Shown: piece after piece, positions 1 through 13,590 of the stretch
Layout of the letters: each line of letters begins with the position of its first letter
How positions within the stretch are numbered: the first letter of the stretch is position 1
Origin: Sipunculus nudus
Taxonomy: Eukaryota; Annelida; Sipuncula; Golfingiida; Sipunculidae
Direction: 5' to 3'
Assembly: GCA_026874595.1 (NCBI GenBank)
Contig: CM049313.1
Location: 54,026,659 to 54,090,658 of the forward strand
DNA: 64,000 nucleotides
Program-made: the position numbers and the translations under genes
The notes under the pieces: generated by a model
What the model saw: the letters and a program-made list of their open reading frames with translations, nothing else
What the model was told of the DNA's origin: nothing
Databases searched by the model: none

Positions 1-417
1 GGAGCACTGGCGTCGGGCTACAACTGGTGCCAGTATGATATACAATGATTAGGCCCCAAATAAACAAAACATAGAGACCGGAAATAGAAGAAGACTGTAC
101 TTGCTTGTCTCAGGCCAATAAATGTAGCTGGAATGACGGCCGGGTCTTGTATCGAGGCTTTAGTTTTAGCGCTTATCTGTGAAACTGCTGATACCACAAA
201 GTTTCAGTGAATTTATTCCCATTATAGCTGTATTTATCCAATGAAGTGCACAATTTCATTCAGTCAACAAGATATATATATATAATTATAAACATTTGAA
301 AATTATATACAATACAATAATAACAATTAGTACATCAGCCAGAGGGTTCATCGGTACCAAACAGGTGACAATTGCTATCAATGATTTTTTTAAAGGTGTA
401 TGTGTGTAGATAATAAA

Positions 418-452
418 AATGCCTGATAGCAGTATGAAAGTGGTAGCTTTCT
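418..452 (+). repeat. Left arm of a 35-bp perfect inverted repeat
   Basis: Begins AAATGCCTGATAGCAGTATG. Its exact reverse complement lies at 3695-3729, and about 25 bp of weaker similarity extends outward on both sides. Confidence 0.85.
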
Positions 453-3400
453 GTAAAATATCAGCCTGTTTTGAAATGTACTTGCACCGAAATTGCAATT
501 TTGCAAGACACAGTTATATAAAAATATTATTTAATTATAACATTTTATGTAATGCTGGTGTGTCATTCATGTATATAGCTTTACATATTCTAAAGATATG
601 ATTACTTTTCTTCACCCTGTATCATAGCAATTTGTATAATTTTAGCTAACTTATTAAAAAAACACAAGGTGTATTTCTGATAAGATCAACCGTGACCAGT
701 TTGGTTTTATAAAGTCATTATTAAGTCTGAAGTCTATTAGCTGAAAAATAACATGTCTGGCACCCAAGTACAATTTGTAGATTTGTGCGTGGTCAGAGAA
801 AGGTGTTATTCCGTTCTTCAGTTATCCGGTATATGTCCCATAGCCACCAACTGTCTGCAGAAAACATTAATGCCTGGTTGATTTTTTGAGTACTTTTGTG
901 TCGCATACCCACGCAATTTTTGAATTCTGATTGGTAAATCCTCCCAATTATTCGATGTGGCTGCTTTCGGGGGCCGATGTATAGACTAAAACTCGGATGT
1001 CGCAAGCCGAATGTCACACATGACATGTATGCAGGCACGGTTACTCGGCTAGTTGTTTGAATATATGTTTTTTGCATGTCTCCGGTGAAAAAAAGGGCGA
1101 CAAGTCATTTTATGCAGTATATGTTTATTTGTATGTTTTTGTTATATTGGTGCCTAAGTCACTTGTAATATCGTACAAACTAGGCCGCCGTATCTGCACT
1201 TCTTGTCAAATTCGCTTTCTTACACGAAATATATAAGAGCATTCGGCTGAGAGAGGGCTATGTTGTCTGCTGAAATATTTCGATGTAAATATTCTAACAA
1301 AATTAACATATAAATGAAGGCAAGAGCAGTAAATGTACCTACAACATGTTGCTTGGGTGGCACCATAAATAAATGATAGATATTGCAGTTTGCCTTTGTG
1401 TCATGACTAATTGTGAGGCAGAGCTGTAAGTTATTCATTCTGAGTTGCCTATGTTTTATACTGTTAACATTTCTGACAGGAGAGAGATTTCTAAATAAAT
1501 ATTAATTTCTATAAGGGAAACCAGGTGTTTATTTGAATCGTACGGCTAACAGTGTTTTAACGAGAATATAAACCAGTTTGCTATAAAGCCAGTAAGTGCA
1601 ATAACTCACCCTGTTCCGGTTTTATGTTTTACAAACGTCCATTAAATGCTAGTGATAAGCCCAAATAAATGAAATCAGTTGTTAAAATTAAACAAATCTA
1701 ATTTAATTCTAACCTGCTTTGACTCAGGAGTTCAGGGATTATTTTTCAAACAAGACCCTAGCAGTCCAGTGTCAACCAACTTTACCGGATTGGAAGACAT
1801 ACATGGTACGCCTTGGGCTATGTACTTGCACCAGAGAGTGCCATTAAGATCATTTTGTTTTTATCTTTAAAATGCAATTTTTCACCGAACTGTCAAAACA
1901 CTATGTGTCTCTGTCATTCCCCAGGTTTGAGGGAGATCATGTTTATCACTGACTGTTCTACTGGCCGAAAAAATATAATATCAATGGGGTTTATGGTTTT
2001 GCCCTTAAGAGAATATCATCGCTCGCTTAGTAGGATATAATTGTAACTGTTAGATCACAAAATGTAGATACATATTCTAAAACAGTTTTGTTTTCATATT
2101 ATTTTCTTTTATTTAAACATTTCAGTAGAAACACACATGATAATAAACATGAGAGTAACTGATTTCTCCTGGTGATTTCTATTTTAATTCCTTGCAAGTG
2201 CTAACTTTCTTATGACTTGATTTGGCAAGGTGGCCAGGCTTGAAATAACTATAAGATATAATAGACCTCTAAAAGACCCGGAGATAATCCAAAATAAAAT
2301 TGACGAATTGATTTTCATATTCCACTTGGTGTTATCTTTCCAACCATGCAAAACAGAACTCATCAGATTTGATGTTTTTTCTGTCAGTAAGCGATTGCAT
2401 ATTTATATGATTATGAACTTATAAACTGATATTACTTATTTTCCTTTAAACTATAACATTGAACATTACTTAGTTTTATTTTGGAATATGGAAGTTTAAA
2501 ATACACAAGGGCCTTGTTGTGAAATAATGTAACAAACAATTCCTTAAAGAGTCTTTATCACACAGCGAACATTCACGCTGAACATAAGTACATGTTCAAA
2601 GTACATTTTTACATAAGTAAACATATTCTATATCTTAAATACATAATAACCTGTTACCTCTTCTGTTGATTTTAAATGTTTAACTTTTCTAAGTGCCCCG
2701 CTGGTCATAATGCTCAGCTGAATCTATATTGGTCAGTGATCTAATTCTTATCGACTAAGGAGAGTTTAAGAGAACCTGTATACACAACGTCTGAACATCC
2801 AAGGACTAGCGATTAGGAATTGTGCCTTGATATATTATCACACTGATAATTGCAGTCTGTTATTCACGAAAAGAAAAAAAAAAGTCTTACTTTTTTGCAT
2901 TGTTCATAATCGAGAATGATGATGGAACAATAGAGAGTGAACTAAGAAATACCATTTCAGCTCTAGTCCATTATAATCGGTAAGCTACATATAGATTAAA
3001 TTTTCTTTCCATTAAAAAAAAAAATGAACAGTTTTTGCTCGCACAAGACAGGTAAACATAAATGGTGCCATCTGAAATTTTATATACTCGTAAAAGTCAC
3101 ATCAATGCCTGGTAAAGCACATTACAAATCGTAGGTAAAATCAAAAATGAAATACAACAATAAGCGAATATAAGTTTATGCTATCCCTCACATAAAAGCT
3201 ATCTCTTTTTATTTCCTGACTTGCATAGGAAGAACTGAAAAAGATCATTTTGACTCAAGTCAACATAAGTGGCTATACTTATAACTAACACTGACATACC
3301 AGTCATGGGATCAATATGCTGGGTATTGGTCATAACATTATGAATACAAACACTTGTGATCAGCAAAGTTGAAATAAAGTAGAGACAAATCTTATAATAA

Positions 3401-3694
3401 TCTTACAATAATATCTTATAAATCTTATAAGGAAATTTATATAATCAATCCTTATGCGTTTTTCCTAGGGGTGAGTGCAACTATAAGAATGTATTACTTA
3501 AGGAGTATACCCCCAGTGGCCATAAATGGCATGTCATACTAAAGCGTATGGTTAAAGCTATCATTTGAGACCAACTTTGACTGGATACGTTTTACATATT
3601 TAGTAGTATTGGGCTTATAACCACTATGAAGTCGGTGTCCTTGAGATGAAAAAAAATTATACGTCATCCGACAAAAAACAACCATTCATTCACT

Positions 3695-3729
3695 GAAAGC
3701 TACCACTTTCATACTGCTATCAGGCATTT
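3695..3729 (-). repeat. Right arm of the 35-bp perfect inverted repeat
   Basis: Reverse complement of 418-452. The 3.2 kb between the arms contains no recognised transposase. Confidence 0.85.
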
Positions 3730-6700
3730 ATATTACCTACACTTGTATACCTATCAAGCACACATGGTGAAAATATGGAGTGGTATACACATGTAATATG
3801 GAGTGGTAACCTGGGGGACCTGCAGATTATTCCTATAAACATGTACACATGTACACATTATATATATTTTTTCATGCGCATGCTTGTGTTTACCTGAATA
3901 AGTTATGCTATGTAAATTATACATACCTGTACATAGAAACATACACATATTATTTAATGCATGATTGAATAAACATACACAAGAATATGATATATATACA
4001 TACATGCATACACACATATATTCAATCATATTATATATATTTACCAATACACATTCATATACCTATACCTATTTAAATACATACATGTGTATATATACAG
4101 ACGTATAGCAGGTATATTATGAATATCGGTATGGTTGTTAACACCATCAGCCAACACTCTACGCTAAATAAATATAGCAAGTGTGTAGTGGTTTGTCATT
4201 GCAGTGCGACTAGTGCTCTTGTTTTTGGTTCCTCAAAAGTTTGTATTTTCATAAAGTAAAATCCTCTTTCTGCAAAATCCTACTCCTTTTTTGTACAAAT
4301 ACCACAGTACAATAACTTTTGCAACTGTTCACACATTTTTATGCTTAACAATAGGAAAATTTTTGTATTAATCATATTTTCACAATTGGAAAAAAAGTGT
4401 TTCGTATTATTTTCAGAATATTTATATCACATTCCTAGCGGTTCATTGGTCTTAATTAGGGTATAATCTATTAGTGGATTTACAATGACTAAGGAAGTAA
4501 TACAGGGAATAATCGTTGCATTGACCGGTTTCCATGTATTTAAAAATAATTGAATCCTCACTGCTGAATATGTATTCATAATTTTACAAAGCCGTTTTCT
4601 CAAATACTTGTCTCATGAATGCTGATAAAGGATGAAACTTAGGTCTTTTTCCTGCTCATCAAGACATTCGTCCAAATTTATCTTTCTGGAAACTGTTTTT
4701 CCTCAATAGAATTATTGTGAATAAGTTTTGAATTTAATATTAATATACTAAATTTGTTTTAGAGGAATACTCAATCCGGATAAATATCTATATTTTCAAT
4801 ACTCTGTTCTTTTATCAATTGACCTGTATCTATTAGAATAGAGGCGTTTACTGATTGTTATAGGATTCCAAAATTTTATTGAACCGTTGACCAATACAAT
4901 AATTTATTCCGAAAGATCATATTTTTGTAGTAGTGTAGTACATTTTTAATTTGCCAAAATGAATCGTTCCATAGTTTTTGAGACAAAACCTAATTTTACA
5001 TAACTTATGTTAGTTTCAGTCCTTAAAAAAATCATTTCTTGTAAAACATACAGGCAAAATATGTGGGATACTCTAAATTTGACGAACATACACAATTTAT
5101 AATCACAATAAAGACATTTATTGATAATATTAGTAAGAATCGTATGTGCTAATATTTCTATAACCAGCATGAGGAGATTACAAGTAGGGGGTCCACTTGC
5201 TGGGTGCCCCTTTCCTAAAAAAACTATCCTGTGGTTTAATACAGAACTCTATTGGTTATTGTATATTGTTATAAAGCTTTTTTCAAGGTCAAATATTGTA
5301 TGAACCAAGAATATTACGCTCCCGAGGTAGCGGAAATCTTTCGTTTCTTAAGAAGCTACTGATACTGCCTGGTTTGGCTGTTTATGATACACTTAGGCAC
5401 CAGGCGGTGGGTCTGTCTGCTGAAAAAAATACTGATGTGACCAGCAGCCAACCAAATGACAGCTAAACACTCGACAGGCATTATGGTTCCGCCCAGAGCT
5501 GCGCTTCAACGTTTTATGGTTTATCTTAGTAAAGAAAAGTCGAATTTTAATTGCTCCCTTTTGCGTTCTCGCATCATCGACCGATTCAATTATGACATAA
5601 TGACTATGTTAGCGAAGTCATGGATCCGTTGTCAGCAGAACTGAAACCAGCCAGCGAGGTGTGCACGGAGCCTATGTTGTCACATTTCGTTTGAATTACA
5701 GCTCACCGGCCGGGCATCCTATATACACAAGGACCTGTGCAAACCACATGTAGGGCCATTTTCTCTGAGTTTGTGGCTTGATCAAACGGTTGCCGGGGCG
5801 ATGAGCTGTCACTCAAAACGAAATGAACAACATTGGCTCTGTGTATTCCTCGCTTGGCTGGTAAACCGTTTTGTCTTCCAGCACAGGGTCTCATCTGATC
5901 GGACCAAAATAGAGTGCTCCCCTCTGGTGTAGCGATTCGGGATACGAGGTCAATACAAACAGCGCTTACGATATAGGTAGTAGGCGTACAAGAATATATG
6001 ATGTACAGAATATTAAGCTGGATCAAAATAGGCTGCAAACATAATACCTACAACTTCCATATGATATCATTAGTACATAACATAGGCCTGATAGGTTATT
6101 TAAAACGACCTTGTCAGAAAAATGTGTTACTGACAATATACTTCAACATTGAGAAAAAAAGTGGCATTTTACTAGACCAAGTGGGGTGTGCACGAAACCG
6201 CATGTATTTCAAAATACTTCAATTTCTGATTGGGTAGCAAATGGAGTTAAGACTTGATCTGTGATTGTGAAGGTCGGTACCAGGTCTTTGAAGCGTGATA
6301 GACTGTATCCTGTTTATGCCTAAAAGTAGTGAAAGCCAGGTGACTTAATAACTATTGAACTTGCGTATTGATCCTTAATGAGTACTGGAACCATACGCTT
6401 CGCCCCTTTAGAGTTTGACACTAAGACTTTGGGACTAAATCATTTTTTCGCTACTTGATAAATGGTTAAGGGAATTAATCAGCTAATGATATGGTTTCAT
6501 TTTAGATACAACCATTCACCCAAACTAGAACAACATTAATCAGCTCAAATCAATTTAAATCGACACGACTTAATATATCTAGTTCAGTGGAATCTGTATA
6601 AAATACCGCCTGTCTATTAGGACCACCCTTGAGTGTACCAAAAACATTCACTTTGATTATAACTAACCTGCTAATCAGTTCACCTGTAAATTAAGACCCT

Positions 6701-7088
6701 TAATTTAGGCCAGTCCCACGGGTGTTTTTTTAACACAGGTTAGTATTTTTTATATCGGGTTTGTCTATCAAAGGTTTGAAAACTTGATTCAAGGAGCGAA
6801 GTCAGACGAGCAAGCAAATAGCAGCATCACGCCCACTCCGCGCAGAACGCCTGTATACCGCCTTCACCCGCATGCAGACAGCGCAGCCTTATCTAGAACT
6901 CTTCCTTTGAACGTTAGAAAGCGATAATTAGTTATCGTCATCGGCCCATATATATATCCTCAATATTTAAAAATATTCTTTATCTAATCCTTCATTACCA
7001 GGTGCTTTATTGGAATTCCGACATTTCATTGCATACTGTCGGAGTCACTTGACTCTCACCAAAAGTCGCTTGTTCATGCTTATATCAA

Positions 7089-7122
<34 letters not shown>
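7089..7122. repeat. (TAA)n microsatellite
   Basis: About eleven AAT/TAA triplets in a row, followed by an imperfect TGATAATAAT. Confidence 0.95.
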
Positions 7123-7123
<1 letters not shown>

Positions 7124-7205
7124 TAATAATCCCTACATTCTACTTCTGTTAAAGTAAACGTCTGGTGAACCTTTCATTATAACTGGATGTGTCGGAACGA
7201 CACGA

Positions 7206-8502
7206 ATGCCCCCGCCTGGGGCAAATTAGAAACATTTGTTAAATTTTGAATTTTTTTTAAGTTCAGGAGGTGTCGTATGGTCAAAATTAGGTCAACAAGG
7301 GCAGAATGCAAACTCGATCTGTAACGGGTCATTATCAAGCAACACACCAAATATCAGGCCAGTTTCTGCAGGCATTGTGAAAAAAATCTATACATGTGCA
7401 TTTTCCATAAAAAACTTTCATGAAATTTTCTATGTTTAGGAGCCGTAAAAAAATAAAAAGTAGGTCAACCGGGACGAAACGCAAACTCGATCTGTAACTA
7501 TCATTATCTGCCCACACATAAAAAATCAGGGTGGTATCTGCAGGCACTGAGGAGAAAAAGTCCGTCCATATGCATTTGTTATGAAAATTTATATTTTTCA
7601 TGAAATTTTCTATGTTCAGGAGCAGTCAAATGCTCAAAAGTTAGTCAACTGGGACAAAACAAAAAACTCGATCTGTACCTGGTCATTATCTGCCTACACA
7701 CCAAAAATCAGGCCCGTATCTGCAGGCACTGCGAAAAAAGTCCGTACATGTGCACTTTTTTAATGAAATTTCTATGTTAGAGCACCGTCAAACGGTCAAA
7801 AGTAGGTCAACTGGGACAAAACGTGAACTCGATCTGAAACTGGTCATTATCTGCCCACACACCAAAAATCAGGCCAATATCTGCAGGTACTGCGAAAAAA
7901 GTCCGTACATGTGTATTTGTCATGAAAATTTATATTTTTTTATGAAATTTTCTATGTTCAGGAGCCGTAATACGGTCAAAAGTAGGTCAACTGGGACGAA
8001 ACGCGAACTCGATCTGTAACTGGTCAATATCTGCCCACACACCAATAATTAGGCGAATATCTGCAGGCATTGCGAAAAAAAATCCGTACATGTGTATTTG
8101 TCATGAAAATTCATATTTTTCATGAATTTTTCTATGTTCAGGATCCGTAAAACGGTCAAAAGTAGGTCAACTGGGACGATACGCAAACTCTATCTGTAAC
8201 TGGTCATTATCTGCCTACACACCAAAAATCAGGCCAATATCTGCAGGCATTGCGAAAAAAAATCCGTACATGTGTATTTGTCATGAAATTTTCTAAGTTT
8301 AGGAGCCGTAAAACAGTCAAAAGTAGGTCACCCAGGACGAAACGCGAACTCGATAAGTAACTGGTCTATATCTGCCCACACACCAAAAATTGCATTGCGA
8401 AAAAAAGTCCGTACAACTGTTTGATTTCGGAATGACGGAATGACGGAAGGACGGACATGGGTAAAACTATATGCCCAGGCCACTTTGTTTCGGGGGCATA
8501 AA
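7206..8502 (+). repeat. Tandem repeat of ~175 bp inside a dispersed element
   Basis: Seven diverged units begin with a GGAGCCGTMAAACGGTCAAA-like motif at about 7265, 7439, 7618, 7780, 7960, 8141 and 8301, each followed by AGTAGGTCAACTGGGAC, AACTCGATCTGTAACTGGTC and GTCCGTACATGTG. The block opens with ATGCCCCCGCC and closes with a GACGGACATGGGTAAAACTA tail and CGGGGGCATA, so the ends are loosely inverted (TGCCCCCG). This is a non-coding repeat; open frames through it are by-products. Confidence 0.85.
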
Positions 8503-10130
8503 AATGTTTAGTTCCTGCATAATTTCCATCTGAGAGGAAATCTTATTTTTATATTAGTTTACAATCCCTTGTTCTGCAATTATGTTTTCCTAAACGGAAG
8601 GATAGATGGAGAGTTTCGCTAGTCATATTCCCTCCATTGTCCTGAGGAGCGAAGTATCTCTCCTGTTATGTGATCATAGTATGTTTGAGGTTAAGTCTGG
8701 TTCCTAATTCCTTGATTATTAAATCACTAAATTCTATGAGCAATTTGTCAAATTTACTCTAAATTGGTTTCATTATTTCCTTTCCTCTCTAGCTTTTGTT
8801 TCTTTAATAATTAAGTGTTAATTGCCTTTTGTTTATTTAATATGTTCCGAACGGCTACAGGATTGCTGAATCCTATGTTTTTTTTCAACAATATTATGAA
8901 ATTATCCGGTTTTTTTTTACTCTCTGATGATAAAATACATAACACTCTGGCTTTAATTTAAAAAAAATAGTTACATTGAGAACGAGGAAATAAATATTTT
9001 ATATGTTTTACAGAAAAACAAAACAGAATATGTGCCTATCTGAGGCTCAGGGTGCTCAAATAATGTTTTCCTCTAGTGGTCACAGTGCCCCAATTTCATG
9101 TTTCTAATGACATTTGTCAAAGACTTCCCTGGACGTATCTTACGAAAATATAAAGTCTAACGGATAATTGTTTTGCCCTGTCTGACTGTATGAGTGCTCG
9201 GAATCATGTTTCTGGCCTGAAGCTGGCAGAATATAAAGCAGCATGACCTAATATTCATTTTAACCGAGAGCAAACCTTCTCTACCACTGTTGGAAAAGTA
9301 GTAAAGAAACTGTGAATTCATCTTAACTCCGTGCTATAAAACCTGAAATCTAGAAGGCATAATAATAACATATCATCCTTAGTGTATGGATACCTATACT
9401 CTCATTCAATAAATAGTGCCACCAATCGGCCATGGACCTATTCCTTAAAAACAACAAGAAAAACAAAAGCTGAGCAAAATATTGCCGATAATGTAAATGA
9501 AAAGAAAGCCAGAATTTGTCCGAATTTGTCTAGATAAGATGCAAGGGGACATGATAAAGGCATAATAATATACCAAATACATGTATTATATAAACATATA
9601 AAGAGAGCTATTGGAATGAGGAAAATGGTACAACTGAAAAAAGAAACATGAAAAAATCGCTGCTGACTGAATTAACTAGTCTCTTTTGGAGGTCACGATC
9701 TCTGAAGTAACATGCTACACTGCTACAAACGGTCTCAATGTCACTCAAAGTACTGTGTTATGTATATATACATATCTTTATTATGTCATTTTGCTAATTT
9801 TATATTCCATTTTACACTGTTTGCACTCAGGGCCGCACGTGTTAAATTATGTAGGCAAATATTGGAAATAGGTTTCACTACCAACCGGAAAAAAAAAAGA
9901 ATGTAACAAGATAACCTCCAAACAGTGTGCATTATGTCAGCTAGAAGATATAGTCAGTTTTTAATTGTAAAGTTGCACAGATAGATATATTTTGAAGATG
10001 AATTATTTCGAGCTGACCTAAAGTCCTTCATTTTTTTTCAAACCGGCCCATAATATATTTAAACATTATAGTACAACTCATAACCTATTATAATCTTGAG
10101 TGGATATGCTTGGTTTGTGTGAAGATACAT
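8503..10130. other. Intergenic, nothing recognised
   Basis: AT-rich, with homopolymer T and A runs. The part nearest the lectin stop should contain its 3' UTR. Confidence 0.5.
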
Positions 10131-10387
10131 TCACGGGAACTGCATGCTGTCGACAGTTTCGCATATGGATCCCAAGACATGTCCACAAAACAGATCATTC
10201 CATGTCCATGCTACGGGACGATACAAACAAGCACAGTCTTCCTCTGTCAGGGGATCTGTTCCACGGTTATTTGGTTCCCCAGAACTCCAATCGTCATAAA
10301 CCATACCAGCACCGTTGAACGCCCATCGCCACTCGCCTTCAGTTGTTTTATCATTGCCACCAATCCATAATCCTGACACCTTCAGTC
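10131..10387 (-). CDS. C-type lectin exon 4 (C-terminal half of CTLD, stop)
   Basis: From CGTTTTTAG| to TGA at 10131-10133. It encodes LKVSGLWIGGNDK, GEWRWAFNGAGMVYDDW, SSGEPNNRG, EEDCACLY, WTWNDLFCGHVLGSICE and a short tail. WIGG, EPN, WND and the last Cys are all present, so the binding site looks intact. A weak ATTAAA at about 9960-9965 may serve as the polyadenylation signal. Confidence 0.95.
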
Positions 10388-12738
10388 CTAAAAACGGCCA
10401 GGTAAAAGGGAATTTTAAAATAAATGAAATGCATAAACTGAAACTGATAATGTTCCCAAATAGACCGTTGCGCTTAAATACTAAATATTCTATGATTAAT
10501 GTTATAAACTTATCTCGGATATCATTAATATCATTAATACTATTTTTGCCCCAATTGATTGTTACAGATAAACAGCTACGTGTTTCCATTTGTAGAACAA
10601 TACATGTCTCTCCTACACCAAATCATATATTTACAACCCCCCCCCCCGAGTATTTCAAATACTCTTCACGTAAAGGCCCGCGCATTTGATTTCCTTTAAA
10701 TAACTAGTTATTGATATGTCAGGAACTATTTACAATCCCACTTTAAATTAATTCACTAGACACATGGTACGTCTTCTTATGCACCTATTTCTTTTATGAT
10801 TACATCCTTGAGATGCTCATTTTCACCCGCAGATTCGATGACCACTAGATCAGCTCCATCCGCCTGGCAGTTACTACGGGCCTGGGACCAGGTCATATTC
10901 CTTGTTACAAATCTGTAGCAAGGCCGGGGGACCAAGGGTTCTAGCTTATTGTAAAAGCAGTTACCGAAGCCTGGGGCGCATTTATCTTCAAAGATAAATA
11001 CATGACTCTTGTAAGATTTCTTTTTGACATTGCATTGTGCAGGTTATCATGAAATAATGAAACTATTATTATGAAATTATCATTAACAAATATTTATGGC
11101 ACTTTAAATAACTACAGCTGAATGCATGAAGAAGTGATGTACATTAAGGATGAGTTCAGTTAATTAGACAAACGCCGTTTGACGCCAGGAATTTATTGAT
11201 GTGTTAATCGTGTAAGATGATAGAGTAAAATAGTTTGTCTAATTCTATGATCAGATAAATGAACATTTTTATGAATATTTACCAAACTTTTTCAATGATT
11301 TATGCAATATTTAAATATATACCTAAAACGTTGTAAAAGGTATATATATTCATATTGTTAATAAAAAGTTGGTGTGAATTATTATCATGTATTCAAAGTA
11401 CCATTTGATGAGAAGTAAACAATTGCCTGACTTGCGGGCATGTAATCACACACATCAGAAGTTGCAATTTCGCATGTTCCGTTGGAGTACAGGGTTGCAG
11501 CCGCACATGATGTCATTAGAGCGCAGTTCATCAAACACTTTTGTCTGCGTATGATGTTATTCCCGCTGACCTCTATTTCTTTGCTCTTTATTGCTATTGC
11601 TCTTGAGTTATGCTTAGTGCGGTACTAAGTCCTTTTTGTAGTTGATAAGTAAGGAACTGCAATAGTACCTAAGACAACAATATATATATTGGAGGTTTAA
11701 GAAATCTTATGTAAACCTGGAAATTTACTATTTCCTGACATCTCCCCATGAATGTCCTTGCATGCGACTCAAACATTGATCTGTTCTTTAACACTTGGGT
11801 GTGGGACATGGGTGCTATATTTATATTTAGCGTTCCCTCGCGACCCTTTCGCGTTCTCTCGCGAAAGTTTGTTACTCTGGATCGGGACCTTAAGCCCAAA
11901 ACGGGAATACTTTTAGGCGCATGAAAATGATCACTAGACTGGTTCCCTGTTCCCCTGTGCCTCGCATACGGCCAAACAATTGGTCACGGGAACCCGTACA
12001 AAGGTGTCTCATGTGATTGAGGAAAACTATGGCAAAACCGAGAGATTCTAGTGTATATTATACATCTTGATGTCGGTATGTCTAAGGCACATATACCAGC
12101 GTATACCGTAGCCTTTTATTTTAATGCGATTTTGGGCCCTGCCTGGGCTTGGGTGTTTACGTTTACTACTAAAATGCTTAAAATAAAACGTGATTTCATG
12201 TAAATGATAGTCGTAACACATCACCAGTACCAGTACACTTATCACTAAAGCCCTGTGCACAAAAGCACCTAAGTCTGCATAATGAATCCCTGATTTGCAT
12301 ATTAGGCCGTCACAAGGTTCCTGACGATTCCCTCGCATATGCCGTCACGCCTCATGTGAAAGCACGCAATAGGCGGTGACCGATGAAGCATGCTGGTTTT
12401 AAAAAAGAGTCTGGGATAAACCACCAATTATTCTTTACGTCACTGGAAAAGCCCTTAGTTCAGCGAGGCGGTGATGTGTGGCGCTGACCGTTCCATAACG
12501 GGTGGAGTTTACCAGTCGAAGAAAAAGTCGGCCAGAAAACAGAAATTTAGTTATATAATTTGCCGCGAGGTGGCAGTACCTGTTCTAAGCGTTGCGACAC
12601 ATCAAGAGCAAGTTTGGTGGCTCTCTTGATGGGAGAAATTAAGTATTACCCATTGCATCGATTGGCCAGTCTAATGCCATCTCATCATGATGAATTGATT
12701 TACTAGAATACTGCAATAAGTCAAGGAAACAGAGAAGA

Positions 12739-12787
<49 letters not shown>

Positions 12788-12958
12788 TAAAATTGTTAGT
12801 AAATTGTTAGGAATATGATTTAATTAAAACTTTTCCTCCTTTTCACTGAGAAGAAATATATAAGAAAAAATAATAAATATAACATTGGTTGCTATCAGCA
12901 AGTAAAAATATTACTATGGAATTAATGGATATATTTAATTAACTTTTGCCAAAGGCTT

Positions 12959-12992
<34 letters not shown>

Positions 12993-13526
12993 AGCTCAAA
13001 TAATTTTATTCATATATGATATCTGTTCGTTTTACCTGATATGAAATTAATGTCGGTTTTTAACCCAGAATACATTTAGTCCAAAAAAAAAAAGAAAAAA
13101 ATACTGGACTCTATGCCAAAAAAAAAACATATTGCTCCTGTCAGAACTAGTTGAACACGAAAAGATCGCGAGGGAATGCGATATTACTGAAAATGTATAT
13201 ATAGCACTCATGTCCTCTTATGGGATTCGGTACCTTATTATGTCAAACCTCTATTCATAAAAAAAGACAATGTATTTTTTTAACTTTGCGTTTGACTCAA
13301 AAGAAGGGGTTTGCTAATTCTAAATATAGTTTCCAATAACGGAGTAGCCAAAACTGCATTTGAAAAATATTTTTAATAAATGGTATTCAATCAGTGAAAC
13401 AAAACAGGGTGCATGTCTGACAGAGGTGTTATAACTAATTTATTACTTAGTTTGAAGTGCCTCTTGTCAGCTTAGGTTTGTTCATCAAGGTGTGTACCAT
13501 TCAGGTAAATAAATGAAGCTGATATG

Positions 13527-13590
<64 letters not shown>

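Larger units (their letters stand above)
1..7205. other. Unassigned AT-rich sequence
   Basis: I recognise no coding exon on either strand. Open frames are short and not protein-like. It contains scattered short TA runs (3.9-4.1 kb), an inverted repeat pair (entered separately), a GC-richer patch at about 5.64-5.96 kb of unknown nature, a sequence resembling a pogo-type terminal repeat at about 6.59 kb (CAGTGGAATCTGTATAAA), and a (TAA)n run. Confidence 0.5.

Noticed and set aside
5703-6038. 111-codon minus-strand open frame in a GC-richer patch
   Set aside because: No recognisable domain and no convincing splice context; kept only as an unexplained GC patch.
6585-6740. Complete pogo-like MITE
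   Set aside because: A left-end-like CAGTGGAATCTGTATAAA is visible, but no matching inverted right end was found.
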